Assembly: GCF_050003625.1 (NCBI RefSeq)
Contig: NC_134398.1
Span: forward strand, 112,630,145-112,694,144
Direction of reading: 5' to 3'
From: Haematobia irritans
Lineage: Eukaryota > Arthropoda > Insecta > Diptera > Muscidae
DNA: 64,000 nucleotides
In this document: piece by piece, positions 24,274 through 37,079 of the stretch
Numbering within the stretch: position 1 is the first letter of the stretch
How the letters are laid out: each line of letters begins with the position of its first letter
Notes under the pieces: generated by a model
The model's input: only the letters and a program-made list of their open reading frames with translations
What the model was told of the DNA's origin: nothing
The model's database searches: none
Program-made: the position numbers and the translations under genes

Positions 24274-24946
24274 CCCAGCAAAAAAATTTGGAAGTTCTTC
24301 CAAAGGCACAACTTTAAAAGCACTTCCAGACGATGTACTCCTAATGATGTTTTTTATTTTAACTACAAAGGACCCCAGTAAAAAAATTTGGAAGTTCTTC
24401 CAAAGGCACAACTTTAAAAGCACTTCCAGAAGATGTACTCCCATTGATGTTCTTTATTTTAACTACACAGGAAGTTCTTTTTATTCAATAATACGTTTTT
24501 TCATATTTTTAATGGGTAATTTTACTTTTTTGTGTTTCAAATAGGTTAAAAACCGAGTAAGAATTCATAAAATGGTACAAATTATTAAAATTTTGTCGAA
24601 AAAAATGCTACATCCAATCTGAAAAACTTGTGAATTTTTGAAAATATTTGAGGTCAAACGTTTCAGACAAGCATTAGAATCCATCAAAAAAATTTAAAAA
24701 ATTATAAAAATTATTTATTTGACAAAATATCACAGAATTTTTTAATTTACATATAAAGCATTGAATTCGGATTACACCTAAAGAAGTGATGCAAATTAGG
24801 TGCAATGGCTGTTGAAATAGAGGACTTCCGTCCTATGACAAGCCCATGTTAAATTCATCGGTTCTGCGTCAATTTTGCACCACTTCCGGATCCAAAAAGA
24901 ACATTTTCATTACTTTTTGGCGATGTTTTTTTTTTTTTTTTTGTGG
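24274..24946 (-). mobile_element. CCCAGC-ended MITE, reverse copy with duplicated end
   Basis: Reverse-oriented homologue of 34940-35503: shared AAATTTGGAAGTTCTTCC, GCACAACTTTAAAAGCACTT, and at the other end CCGGATCCAAAAAGAACATT. The CCCAGC end is present twice because a segment of about 97 bp is tandemly duplicated (24270-24366 and 24367-24463). The other end has decayed to TTTTTTGTGGG. Confidence 0.75.
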
Positions 24947-24949
24947 GAC

Positions 24950-26850
24950 TATAAATCCATTTCCAATGTGTGTTTTTCGAACAGTTCATGCATCAACGTC
25001 AATATTCCAATAATTTCTTAGTTAGTTATATGCGATAAATGGATGTTTTTTACGTATAAATTGATACTTCTCTTTATGGTTATAGTGTAATTTTAGGTTT
25101 TCTGCCATGGGTTTCAACCTTGGTAATCTATATATATATATTGGCATTTTCGGCATCGGTTTTAGATATACCGAGCATTTTTGTAATGGTGGCTAGCCCC
25201 CATAAATTTGATACTTGATACGGTGTTTCGCAATTAAACCAAAACATACAAATCTAATGATATAGATTAGATTATTAATCATTTATATTCATCACATAGT
25301 CAATGTATAATACTTTCTATAATACACCCGTATTAAACTCACTGTGGGGTGAGTACTATACGACGGATAGTAGCTCTTACTCGGGCTATTTTAATTGTTT
25401 ATGCTAATGCAATCCCTGAATTGCAACACTATTGTATGGTAATATGTCTGTCAATGGGAACAACCGGATAACTGTCCAGTGCGACTGTAACACCAGGCTT
25501 TGTTTGTGTCTGTTGGCTGACTGCATGTTTGCTCACTTGACAACGCTTTTACTCGATATTGCGGTAAAACATTCATTAATCACTGGAAGATATCAAAAAG
25601 ACGGACAGACAAGAGACACAAAACTCCAAAACTCATAGCCACACATTTCCACATAGAAAACAAAAACAAATCCGCATCGAAAACAACAGCAATCTTTAAG
25701 ATATGGATAAAAAACTGTCCATGGTAGTTAGCATGGTTGTTTTTTGCAACCTTCATCCAGCCCATGTGCTGCATAATTCCGTTGCTGCAAATTTTGAATC
25801 AGGTTGTCCCTACTGCAGAGACCTACAAATGAACAAAGTGTATCAAATCAAGATTCTTGCGCTACATCATAGAGACCTGGTATCTTCATTAATGCCACAC
25901 CACAACGATGCTCGATGCTTGATGAAGATGCGCGGATCACTAAGCAAAAGGGGGATTTACATACATGAGTTTATATAATTTATTTAACTACAGCTCCATC
26001 TCTTAATAGCGAATCAATAATCGCCCCAGCAAACAAAACAGCATAAGAGAGAGTGAAAGAGAAACATGATTGCTGTACGATCAAATTCATTGATACGCAA
26101 GGAGATTTAACATTTCTATTAAGATTACAACGCCAAAATGCAAATCTGCCAACATGGTTAAGGCATGTTACAGTACATCGAAGATTGGATGGAGATCGCG
26201 AGTATCTGGAAACAAGATGTGATGACCTCCTTAAGAGGAAATCAATGTTTTTCAATCGACAAGACATTGTACATTCGGTAGCAGAGAATTCTCTCTCCCT
26301 TTCCGACAAATATGTACCTATATTACTTCCCATGAACATTGCGGGTAGTACGGTGGCAATATTAACAGGAAACTGCTAATAAGTTCATGAACTATCAAGA
26401 ATTTAATTTACGCCAAGTGTGAATGTTCAACACTGACAGCCAGAGCAACTCGAAACAACGTCATCGGGTCGACGTGCAACTATGAATTGTGGCCAATGCT
26501 AGTGCTGTTCAGGTTAATTTAATATGGAAATTTAGTTCGATTACCACGACGTCAACCATGGTATTATTCGACTTTGGCATTTATGCGAATTTCATTAATG
26601 CCACCACAAATTTAGATATAAAATATCTGTTAACAAAAATTTCCCATATTCAGTCAATGGACGCATGGTTAGGTTAGGTGCATATACCAGAGCAAGTGCA
26701 AAAAGGTAAATATTGATTATGTGGACGCTGCAACCTTTAATTTCCTTCCACATTTCTCATTAACAGCTGCTAATAAGACTGATTGTATTCAATTATGATC
26801 ACTTTCAAGCAAAAAGTTGAATGAATCATAACAAGCGGTGTTACGACAAG
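24950..26850. other. No recognised gene; unique-looking non-coding sequence
   Basis: GC content is somewhat higher than the neighbourhood around 25430-26400. Open frames on both strands (about 90-119 codons) lack domains, conserved motifs and supporting splice structure, so I call none. A CCCCAGCAAACAAAACAG motif at 26024 may be one end of a CCCAGC-type element without a partner. Confidence 0.4.
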
Positions 26851-26854
26851 TATA

Positions 26855-26992
26855 CACCCAAAGAAAACAAAAATACTTTCTAGAGGAACAAAATTTTAAA
26901 CAAACAAAATTCCCCCTTCGTATAGAATATTTTCTTTAAGAACAAATAAAGCCGTCAGTCTTGTAGATTTCTAGGTTGGGTGTTTTCCGGTG
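26855..26992. mobile_element. Short CAC-ended MITE, 138 bp
   Basis: The ends are CACCCAAAGAAAACA and, reversed, CACCGGAAAACACCC, with TA on both sides (26853-26854, 26993-26994). Part of the interior resembles 28092-28200 (CACCCAAAGA and GCAAATAAA), a second, one-ended copy. Confidence 0.55.
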
Positions 26993-27214
26993 TAGTTTTT
27001 AAATTTTATTCTTGTACAAATATCGATCAACACGTACAAACACATTTATTAGCAATTGCTCGTTTTGGTCCACTCGTCTGTGCAAGGCAAAGTTCAAAGT
27101 TGGTTTATTATTCCCATTGAGTTCTCTTTTATGTAAACAGGCAAATACTCATGCATCGATTACTTCATAGTGGAAAAGTGTTAAAAGTTGATAACAATGC
27201 CTACTACAAGAATT

Positions 27215-27852
27215 CCCAGCGAAAACTGGGTAAGCACTAGTGATTCTTTCAGTAATACCGGTAATCAAAAAGTTACTACTTGCAGTATTACCTGGGATTT
27301 AAATATAATAACTTACCTGGGTAGGCAAAAGGTGATTCTTTCTATTAATAACGGTAATCAAAATCATATCTTGAGGTCCGGGTTCGGCTCTACAGTGGGC
27401 ACCGTTAATAGTAGCGATAAGTAATGCAAATTACATTTCAGAAAAAATTGCCAATAAAATATACCTTTGTTTTATAAAGTTGTATAGTACATAAGTTATA
27501 TTACAAAATAACACCATTGAATATATCCATGTCCTGGAGCGTGGTATAGTTTGTTGGATTACAAAACAACAGGGGTGAGTTCGCACTTTTTGGGTATATT
27601 TATGGTAAAGATATTATTTTTGGAGAGCTGGTATGCTTGCGAAGAAGTACTTATTTTTCGACTTCTGGTATGCTTGCACGGAAGTACTTTCCTCCAATGT
27701 CATGCCCGTGTAAAAGTATTACTGCTGATATATGTACGAGGAAGATGTTACCAATTTGACGCAGGCATACTTGTACTCATACCTGGTAATAGGAGTTTTT
27801 GCTGGGGCAGGCATACTTGTACTTATACCTGGTAATAGGAGTTTTTGCTGGG
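27215..27852. mobile_element. CCCAGC-ended element, 638 bp
   Basis: The termini CCCAGCGAAAACTGGG and AGGAGTTTTTGCTGGG are inverted, with TT on each side. The interior holds repeats of GGCATACTTGTACT and TACCTGGTAATAGGAG near the right end. Related ends occur at 53556-54515. No coding sequence. Confidence 0.65.
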
Positions 27853-28442
27853 TTAGATATTAAAGTATGATTGTCATTATGTAAACTCAAACATAAATAT
27901 GCAAAATTTTCTCCATTAAAAATGATTTATACATATTCGTAGAAAGGGAAGGAAGTCTAATCGAATGATAAATTTTTAGCGAGTTGATAATATTTAGTGC
28001 AAAAATCTTTTCTGTTAGATACTAACATTTTTATTGATGTTCTTTTAATTGCGGAAAAATGGACCGACATAAACCAAATTTAGCATAGCTACACCCAAAG
28101 ACCAAATACTTTCCTCCGGAAGGAAATTGTAAATAAACAACTTTCCACTTTCTTATAAAGTATTTTCATTAGGAGCAAATAAACCCGAATTTATGATAAG
28201 GGATTCAACGATTATGTCTAATATTTTGTGTTTGCGAAATTGAGAAATATTTAAAAAAGGTTCAACTAGCTAGGAATTAAATTATTTTTGAGCTGACTTT
28301 ATTAACAACCCTAGCTCTGGCAACAATTTTTTCTACAAAAAAATTTTTTTTTTCATTTGTAGCTTCGTAACCGCTGTTTCATGTTTCTTTTGCATTCTGA
28401 TATTCGCCACAGAGAATATATTGCTGTTTTTTAAATTATATG

Positions 28443-28556
28443 TTCGACATTATTGAAATCGGTTCAGAGTTAGATACAGCTCTCATATACATATACATAC
28501 CTTTAGCCCGGTTTATACACATATGACCACAGAGGCCAAAGTTGTACACCGATTTA
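28443..28556 (-). repeat. Fragment of a second muscid repeat type
   Basis: Matches 57075-57165 in part (ATCGGTTCAGA, then a GACCACAGAGGCCAAA versus GACTACGGAGGCCAAA segment). This is the other dipteran repeat type seen more completely at 56870-57200. Confidence 0.5.
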
Positions 28557-28803
28557 CATGAGAATGAATTGGGGTCTTCCCCCAATAATAAGAAAAACGA
28601 CGATAAACTATCTGAATTAGTCAGGTAGATATTTTTGGTTGGTAAAGAAGGATCAATGGATGCGAAAACATGAAATTTTTCGTGAATCTCCTCCCTATAC
28701 CAATTATAAAACATTATCGGTGAACCCATAACATCATTGGGTACTTCTTTTATGCCTGATGAAGATGACAGAAGACATTCAAAAGTAAAAGCCGCCGTTC
28801 TAC
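28557..28803 (-). CDS. Possible orphan exon, unrecognised protein
   Basis: On the minus strand an open frame follows a good acceptor (TTTTTATTGTAG, ending near 28804) and runs to where a known repeat begins at 28556. The peptide has balanced composition with motifs such as FYNWYREEIHEKFHVF and FFLLLGEDPNSF, unlike the low-complexity frames around it. I do not recognise it and see no donor site or neighbouring exon. It could be an exon whose 3' side was replaced by a repeat, a transposon gene fragment, or chance. Confidence 0.25.
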
Positions 28804-29213
28804 AATAAAAATATGTGTGCAATGTTAAAAACCAATCTGTGTGGGTCCAACCCAAATGCTACAGTTGCCTTAAAGATAAATATATTTTATTTTAATTTAC
28901 TCTTCTCTCATTTGTATTATTTTCATATGAAATAATTCAAAACATTCAACTAAAAGTATCTTATACCACAAATATTTATATTTGTAAATAGTGACAGATT
29001 TAAAAGAAAGATTAAAAAATTTATCGAGAAACCGCTCTATTATTAAAAATATTTCTAGATATGTACATTTTATGAATGATCCGAAATATTGGCCACTGAG
29101 TCCAAACCGCATGAAAATCGGATAAAAATAAATATTTACATTTGTATATAGTTCCAGGTTAAATTGTTCTTACATCCTGTAAAAGACGACAACGTTTATT
29201 ACAAAAACAAATA

Positions 29214-29378
29214 CAGTGAAACCTCTCAAACTTGGACACTCTGAAAACCGAACACCTCCCAAATGTGGGGACGTTTGCTATATTAACACATTAAAATAAA
29301 TCTCTCATAACTTGACACCTCCCAAATATGGACAAAATTTAGGCGACCGTGGGTGTCCACTTTTCAGAGGTTTCACTG
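29214..29378. mobile_element. pogo/Tigger-type MITE, 165 bp
   Basis: The ends CAGTGAAACCTCT are inverted and match for over 15 bp with few differences (to TGGACAC). TA flanks both sides (29212-29213, 29379-29380). CAGT ends with TA duplication are typical of pogo-group elements. No coding sequence. Confidence 0.8.
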
Positions 29379-29660
29379 TATACTCAAACAACACTTTACC
29401 ATGAAAAGAAAATTCCAACCGACATTCTTTGGAATAAAATTGAATTAGTGAAGAAAGATTTTTAAAAATATTCATAACGAAGTCGCTTCGAGGAATATTC
29501 GTGTTTAACATCTAATGGAAGAACTATATAGTCAATAAAACAAATTTATAAACCTTCACGTCAGCAGCAGTTAAACTTCTCGTGCAATTAGACAAAATTT
29601 ATTTGAAGCATACCAACTTTCGTATATTATACTCCTATTTGGGAACTTGCAAAATAAAAT

Positions 29661-31835
29661 AAAACAAGTATATACGGCCGCAAGTTCGGCCAGGCCGAAT
29701 CTTATGTACCCACCACCATGGATTGCGTAGAAACTTCTACGAAAGACTATCATCGACAATCGAATTACTTGGGTTGTGGTATCTTAAAACTTCTTAACAT
29801 CGTTTTATAAATTGTGATTTAGTCCATACATGGTATATATTAGACAAAAAAAAGTTATGTATAGTTAAGTCTACAAATAATTACGAATCGATACGGTATT
29901 TTTGTACGTAGAGAGCCAGAATTGAAATATGGGGATCGCTTATATGGGGGCTATATACAATTATGAACTTGATATTGACCAATTTTTGTGTGATTGGGGA
30001 TCGATTTATCTGAGGGCCATATATAACTATAGACCGATATGGACCTAGTTAGGCATGGTTGTTAACGACCATATACTAGCACAATGTACCAAATTTCAAC
30101 TCACTCGGATGAAATTTGCTCCTCCAAGAGGTTCCAAAACCAAATCTCGGGATCGGTTTATATGGGGCTATGTACGATTATGGACTGATATGGACCACTT
30201 TTGGCATGGTTGTTAAATATCATATACCACGTACCAAATTTCAAGCAGATCGGATGAATTTTGCTTCTCCAAAAGGCACCGGAGGTCAAATCTGGGGATC
30301 GGTTTATATGGGAGCTATATATAATTATGGACTGATAGGAACCAATTCCTGCATGGTTGTTGGATACCATATACTAACATCACGTACCAAATTCCAACCG
30401 AATGGGAAGAATTTTGCTCTTCTCTGGAGGTCAAATCTGGGGATCGGTTTATATGGGGCCTATATATAATTATGGACCGATATCGACCAATTTTTGCATG
30501 GGAGTTTGAGGCCATATATTAACACCACGTACCAAATTTCAACTGAATCAGATGAATTTTGGTCTTCCAAGAGGATCCGGAGGTCAAATCTGGTGATCGG
30601 TTTATATGGGGGCTATATATAATTATGAACCGATGTGGACCAATTTTTTCATGGTTGTTAGAGACCATATACTAACATCACGTACCAAATTTCAGCCGGA
30701 TCGGATGAAATTTGCTCCTCTTAGAGGCCTCGCAAGCCAAGTCGGGGGATCGGTTTATATGGGGGCTATATATAATTATGGACCGATGTGGACCAATTTT
30801 TGCATGGTTGGTAGAGACCATATACTAACACCATGTACCAAATTTCAGCCGGATCGGATGAAATTTGCTTCTCTTAGAGGCCTCGCAAACCAAATCGGGG
30901 GATCGTTTTATATGGGGGCTATATATAATTATGGACCGATGTCGACCAATTTTTGCATGGTTGTTAGAGACCATATACTAACACCATGTACCAAATTTCA
31001 GCCGGATCGGATGAAATTTACTTCTCTTAGAGGCTTCGCAAGCCAAATCGGGGGATCGGTTTATATGGGGGCTATATATAATTATGAGCCGATGCGGACC
31101 AGTTTTTGTATGGTTGTTAGAGACCATATACTAACACCATGTACCAAATTTCAGCCGGATCGAATGAAATTTGCTTCTCTTAGAGGCCTCGCAAACCAAA
31201 TCGGGGGATCGTTTTATATGGGGGCTATATATAATTATGGACCGATGTCGACCAATTTTTGCATGGTTGTTAGAGACCATATACTAACACCATGTACCAA
31301 ATTTCAGCCGGATCGGATGAAATTTACTTCTCTTAGAGGCCTCGCAAGCCAAATCGGGGGATCGGTTTATATGGGGGCTATATATAATTATGAGCCGATG
31401 TGGACCAGTTTTTGTATGGTTGTTAGAGACCATATACTAACACCATGTACCAAATTTCAGCCGGATCGGATGAAATTTGCTTCTCTTAGAGGCCTCGCAA
31501 GCCAAATTTTGGGGTCCGTTTATATGGGGGCTATACGTAAAAGTGGACCGATATGGCCCATTTGCAATACCATCCGACCTACATCAATAACAATTACTTG
31601 TGCCAAGTTTCAAGTCGATAGCTTGTTTCGTTCGGAAGTTAGCGTGATTTCAACAGACGGACGGACGGACGGACGGACGGACGGACGGACGGACGGACAT
31701 GCTCAGATCGACTCAGAATTTCACCACGACCCAGAATATATATACTTTATGGGGTCTTAGAGCAATATTTCGATGTGTTACAAACGGAATGACAAAGTTA
31801 ATATACCCCCCATCCTATGGTGGTGGGTATAAAAA
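29661..31835 (+). repeat. Muscid tandem-unit repeat element, copy 4 (longest)
   Basis: Complete from AACAAGTATATACGGCCGCA to GGTGGGTATAAAAA, with at least ten units. Seven regular units of 152-154 bp start near 30603, 30757, 30909, 31062, 31215, 31368 and 31521. Units at 30893-31191 and 31192-31497 form a higher-order pair, repeating the alternation GATGTCGACC / GATGYGGACC. Because 153 is 51 codons, an open frame of 384 codons (30606-31760) passes through. I see no promoter or coding constraint for it. The GGAC tract at 31656-31699 is the longest in the window. Confidence 0.85.
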
Positions 31836-33940
31836 CTCCCTTAAATTCAGTGGTGCTCACGCATTTACACTTGCAATCGAAAACAATCAGGTAAGACCAA
31901 TAATTTTTCCCAGATTGATTATGCTCTGTTGAGCAATTGTTTGCTATCTTACTGATCCGCGGCCATCAAAGAAAATTCATAAACATTTAATTACCGATCA
32001 TCATTCCGAGGAATGAAAAAATGCACTAAGTAACTAAATAAAGAAATAATCTTATTAATAAGTGCATATTTACAATGCTGTCTGATGCTTGTTTCCTAAC
32101 CGCGGACTAAGTTTCCAGACTTCTACTTTGTATGGCTTTTAAACCTGGCGATTATTTTTTCATGACAGGATTCACGTTTACGCAGTTTAATTGATCAAAT
32201 TCTCCCATGTAGCGTTTATTAAATTGCATACAATAACAAAAACTACAATCAAACATGCATATGCACTAATACATAAGATTGTAATAATTTTCATTTAGTT
32301 TTCTTTTAGCTAAAAACAAAAACATCGATTAAAATTGCAGTATATTAAAGGAATGAATACAAATGTATCAGAGAGTAATTGAGAATACGTCTCACAATAA
32401 AAGAGGCAGAGAAGGATAGTGTTGCCATAGAGATTGTTGTAAGTTTTTCACATTATTAATTATTATTTCTTCGGTTAATGTCATGAATGCATTTGTCGAG
32501 GTTATTGAATCCATGAGAAAAGTAAACTATTTCGTTGGAAAAACGAAGTAGAGCCATGGAAAAATGAATATTTTGTGCTCTTCAGAATGTATGATTAAAA
32601 CACACATTACTAATTAGAATCTAGTGGAATTGAAATTTGAAATCACTTCTGATTTGCACAAAATTTTGTAATCGAAATAGGTTTATGTTGCTACTCTCAG
32701 AAATTGGAAACATGTAAATATAAAAATTCCATAATGCTGTTTGCTTAAAGTTGTAAAAAAAACAACAAAAAATATATATTGTAATATAAAGGCTATCGGC
32801 TTTCAAATCCCATTAAAAGTTTCATAATACGAGTCACAGCCGGACAATAGAATTAAATCATTTATATGTTAAGATCAATTTGAACATTACTTCATATTTA
32901 TTATATCATTTATTAAGAAATGAGATAAATTAACCATAAGTAGAATAAAATCTTAGTAATATGATAATTTAATTTTAAACTTAATTTAATTGTGGGGTTT
33001 TCCAGTCCTATTTACAAAAAATATTCATCTGTGAAAATTTCCATTAATGGTAACTCTGAAACACAATTTAAACAGGACAAGAGAAAGACTTAAGACACAA
33101 ACCCACCATAACATTCACGACGACAATGGATGGATGGGTGGACGGACAGATGTATTACTGATCTGCTTGTCGATTTCGTTGTTGACATTTGAGTGCCTTA
33201 CTTCAAAACCTTGCCGCCGCATTATTTTATAATTGTTGCGTGCATTAAGCAGCAAATTAACACAATAATGTCAAACGCAAAGGAATGCCAGTCACTTGTA
33301 TTCATTGCCTGGTTGTATGACTGATGGACTGACTACCGTATATCTTTGAGGAAAAACAGAACCCAAAAAGTGCATATAACGTCAAGCAAACAATAGAGGT
33401 GAACAAATGCCACAGTCGGCATGTTGACCATAATTATAAATTGCCTTCGTAATTGGCGCCAAAATATGAAATCAAGTTGTTGCAGTTCGTTAAATCGAGT
33501 AACTGACAGCTTACAGTGGGCTATCTCATTGATGATCAGGTCCATGATAGAAAATCAACTACTTAAGTGCTGGATGCTGCTGCTTGATATTTTCTCCTTT
33601 TATCATATTATAAACCAAGTAACAAATATATTCATCATGTATGTCACAAAGTTAATATCTTTCATTTTCGCCAATTAATTACTATAAGTTTGCACATGAT
33701 AAAAGAGGAAGGGGTTGTTTTAAATAAATACAATTGGGTTCTATATTTATCCTGCTATTTAGTTGGCACTATGGGTTGCAAATTCAACTTAAAATAATCA
33801 TTTCTATGACATCTAATTTAGAGAGATTACATAGGTTACAAAAGATTTTCAAAAAATTTTGAATCGAAACTGATCTTCATCATCTCACAAGATAAAATGA
33901 GCATAATAGTAGGGAATGTCCAGAATTAAGAGTATTTGAG
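31836..33940. other. No recognised gene
   Basis: AT-rich sequence without repeats that I can match elsewhere in the window, possibly intronic or intergenic single-copy DNA. GGATGGATGGGTGGACGGAC at 33128 is a short simple-sequence patch. Open frames up to 85 codons show no domains. Confidence 0.4.
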
Positions 33941-33942
33941 TA

Positions 33943-34448
33943 CACCGAAAAAAAAGTGAACTGTTTCATATGAAGAATGAACTACCACGCACGAAAATTG
34001 AACGAAATTTCACTCCACATTTTGAGATTTCCACAAAGCTTTATTAAAACCAGGAAATTTTAATGCCCTGTTGTACTTTTTAACTGCAGTTCACGAAATT
34101 ACAGCATCTCATACAAGAAAAAAAATAACTAAAAATAAAGAAGAAAATCATTGGCTCCAAATCATGACCATTTTAACCATACAGTAGTTCATTTTTACTA
34201 TTTTTGGGAATCGTACGAAAATGTTCATTTGTATTAGTTCATATTGAACTTATGTGTACGGTCATTGAACTTTATACTCACGTTTAGTTCATAAAATTTT
34301 TGAGACATACTTAAAAAAAGTAAGATTTCATTAAGCTGTGGAAAATTTCGATAAAAAATAATAAAATTTAACTACAAGCAAATAATTTTTCCCCAATAAA
34401 AATAAGTTAAATTTAGCGTTAGTTTTACTACGGAAATTTTTTTCTGTG
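33943..34448. mobile_element. CAC-ended MITE, 506 bp
   Basis: The ends are CACCGAAAAAAAAGTGAAC and, reversed, CACAGAAAAAAATTTCC, with TA on both sides (33941-33942, 34449-34450). The internal sequence (TTAGTTCAT, TTAATTT-rich) resembles the CACTG family only loosely, so it is a relative rather than a copy. Confidence 0.65.
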
Positions 34449-34669
34449 TACCAAAATATAATGTCATCAAAGCCTACCGTTCTTCTTACGCCATATAAAT
34501 AAAATAATCATATTTGGAATGCAAAAAAAAACGTACCCAAAATCAACATATTGCACTAAAACTTATGTTGTTCTACATATGACGTAGCAGTTTAACTGCG
34601 TGGCATTTTTCTGAGAAAATATCTTAGTATTAAATTTATTTAGTGAGGTGGGTGTAAACATCGGCACGT

Positions 34670-34841
34670 AAACGCCGTTCGGACTCGGCTATAAAAAGGA
34701 GGTCCCTTGTCATTGAGCTTAACATGGAATCGGGCAGCACTCAGTGATAAGAGAGAAGTTCACCACTGTGGTACCACAATGGACTGAATAGTCTAAGTGA
34801 GCTTGATACATCGGGCTGCTACATAACCTAACCTAACCTAA
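34670..34841 (+). mobile_element. 5'-truncated tRNA-derived SINE
   Basis: Matches the 3' half of the SINE at 36410-36737: AACGCCGTTCGGACTCGGCT, TTGAGCTTAACATGGAATCG, GGACTGAATAGTCTAAGTGA. It ends in CCTAACCTAACCTAA. The tRNA head is missing, as expected from incomplete reverse transcription. Confidence 0.8.
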
Positions 34842-34939
34842 AATTCCTACAAAATTACACTCACGAAAAATCATGCTCAAGTTGCAATTCTGGTTTATAT
34901 GCTAATCAAGACTATTATTAGAATAGTTGTAATTAATTT

Positions 34940-35503
34940 CCCAGCAAAAAAAGCGTCGCCAAAAAAGTAATGAAAATGTTCTTTTTGGATCCGGAAGTGG
35001 TGCATAATTGACGCAGATGCGATGAATTTAACATGGGCTTGTCATAGGACGGAAGTCCTCCATTTCAACAGCCGTTGCACCGAATTTGCGTCACTTCTTT
35101 AGGTGTAATCCGAATTCAGTGTTTTGGATGTAAAGTAAAAAATTCTGTTATATTTTGTCAAATAAATAATTTTTATAATTTTCGATAATTTTTAATGGAT
35201 TCTAACGCTTGTTGGAAACATTTGACCTCAAATATTTTCAAAAATTCACAATTTTTCAGATTGAATTTAGCATTTTTTTCGACAAAATTTGTACCATTTT
35301 ATGAATTTTTACTCTGTTTTTAACCTATTTGAAACAAAAAAAGTTAAAATTACCCATTAAAAGTATGAACAAGTCAAGATATAACGAATTGAATTAAAAG
35401 AACTTCCTGGGTATTTAAAATAAAGAACATCAATGGAAGTGCATCTTCTGGAAGTGCTTTTAAAGTTGTGCCTTTGGAAGAACTTCCAAATTTTTTCGCT
35501 GGG
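34940..35503 (+). mobile_element. CCCAGC-ended MITE, 564 bp
   Basis: The ends CCCAGCAAAAAAAGCG and CAAATTTTTTCGCTGGG are inverted, with TT on both sides. Homologous to 24274-24946 (reverse) and, without its ends, to about 52255-52560. No coding sequence. Confidence 0.75.
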
Positions 35504-36238
35504 TTGTTACTTTTGCTCAATCCTGGTTTGGAAATGTGACATTCGTGAATTTGTTGTGAGTCACGTGAATGGAGGATTAGCGTGCCGGTCCCATACACGC
35601 ATAGAAAAAATCATGAACGGCGGGCACGTTTAAAAACGATCCGTTCATGAAAAGGAATCAACAAACATGTGGTGTCAAACAGTCACTCTGGCAACAATAA
35701 AATGACACCATATGTTGTCAAAACAACAACCAGTGTTCATGGTCTGTAATGGATACTTAATTTATAAAAAACGAAATAAATAAACAAGTATATACAGCCA
35801 AAAGTTCGGCCAGGCCGAATCTTATGGACCCTCCACCATGGATTGCGTAGATAGCTCTACTAAAGACTGTCATCTATAATCGAATAACTTGAGTTGGCAG
35901 AATAATTACCTACATAAAATAATTAAGTTCTTGATCGCTTTATATAGAGGAGACTATAAATAATTATGAACCTATGTGAACCACATTTCGCACGGTTATT
36001 AGAGGTCTAAATATCAACCGGATGAAATTTGCATCTGCGGGGAGTGCAGGAAATCAAATCTGGGGATCGTTTTATATGGGCGCCTATATATAATTATGTA
36101 TCGATTGCGACTCATTTTTGCATGGTTGTTAGAAGCCATATAATTAAAACCATCCATCCAATTTATACGTATTTTTTTTAATAAATCGAATTTCAGAACA
36201 AAACATAGCCATATTCGGGAGTTTTACACGTTGTAGAG

Positions 36239-37079
36239 TAGAGGTGTGCACGTGAGTAATAGTTTACTCACGCTCACGCACACTCACGACTGAAAAATCA
36301 TACTCACGCACACTCATGCACGATATTTTTTGGTAGGACTCACGCACACTCACGAAAAGAAAATTTGTACTCACGCGCACTCACGCACCAAAACGTCGTG
36401 ACTTACGAAGGTTAGGTGGCAACCCGATGTATCAGGCTCACTTAGACTATTCAGTCCATTGTGATACCACATTGGTGAACTTCTCTTTTATCACTGAGTG
36501 CTGCCCGATTCCATGTTAAGCTCAATGACAAGGGACCTCCTTTTTATAGCCGAGTCCGAACGGCGTTCCACATTGGAATGAAACCACTTAGAGGAGCTTT
36601 GAAACCCTCAGAAATGTCACCAGCATTACTGAGGTGGGATAATCCACCGCTGAAAAACTTTTTGTTGTTGTGTCGAAGCAGGAATCGAACCCGCGACCTT
36701 GTGTATGCAAGGCGGGCATGCTAACCATTGCACCACGGTGACTTACGAAAAATACCGTGACTCACGAATAATTTTATGATTAATTTACCTTACCGAAGTG
36801 TCTGAAAACATGAGCATTATTAAAATCGAGAGTGTTTTAATAAACTCTTAACATCCCAGGTGTCACTAAAATTGTAATTGAATTTAACTCTTAAGAGTTT
36901 TATGTTGGTGAGCAGGAATATTTTCGTGAGTGTAATTCGTTGCTCACGCACACTCACGAAGACATTATTTTCGTGACTCACGCTCACGCACGACATTTTG
37001 GTTTGTTAATCACGACTCACGCACGAATCACGAAAATTTTCGTGAGTCACGACAATTTCGTGTCACGTGCACACCTCTA
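36239..37079. mobile_element. hAT-like MITE rich in TCACG motifs, hosting a SINE
   Basis: Perfect 17-bp inverted ends TAGAGGTGTGCACGTGA. The flanking 8-mers TTGTAGAG (36231-36238) and GTCTAGAG (37080-37087) agree at six of eight bases, consistent with an aged 8-bp hAT duplication. Both flanks of the interior are crowded with ACTCACGCACACTCACG-type repeats in both orientations. Without the SINE the element is about 500 bp. No transposase. Confidence 0.7.
36410..36737 (-). mobile_element. Full-length tRNA-derived SINE with 12-bp target duplication
   Basis: Read on the minus strand: a tRNA head with A box GTGCAATGGTTAGCATG and B box GGGTTCGATTC, a body with GGACTCGGCTATAAAAAGG, and a 3' end CCACCTAACC. 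The duplication GTGACTTACGAA flanks it (36398-36409 and 36738-36749), proof of retroposition into the hAT-like MITE. The 3' tail matches that of the LINE fragment at 45257-46246, suggesting which enzyme moved it. Confidence 0.9.

Noticed and set aside
25703..26379. Overlapping open frames on both strands, about 90-119 codons
   Set aside because: Mutually overlapping with no recognisable motif; the less AT-rich base composition alone explains their length.
30606..31760. 384-codon open frame in muscid repeat copy 4
   Set aside because: It is the 153-bp tandem unit read through; equivalents in other copies are broken at different points and the opposite strand is also often open.
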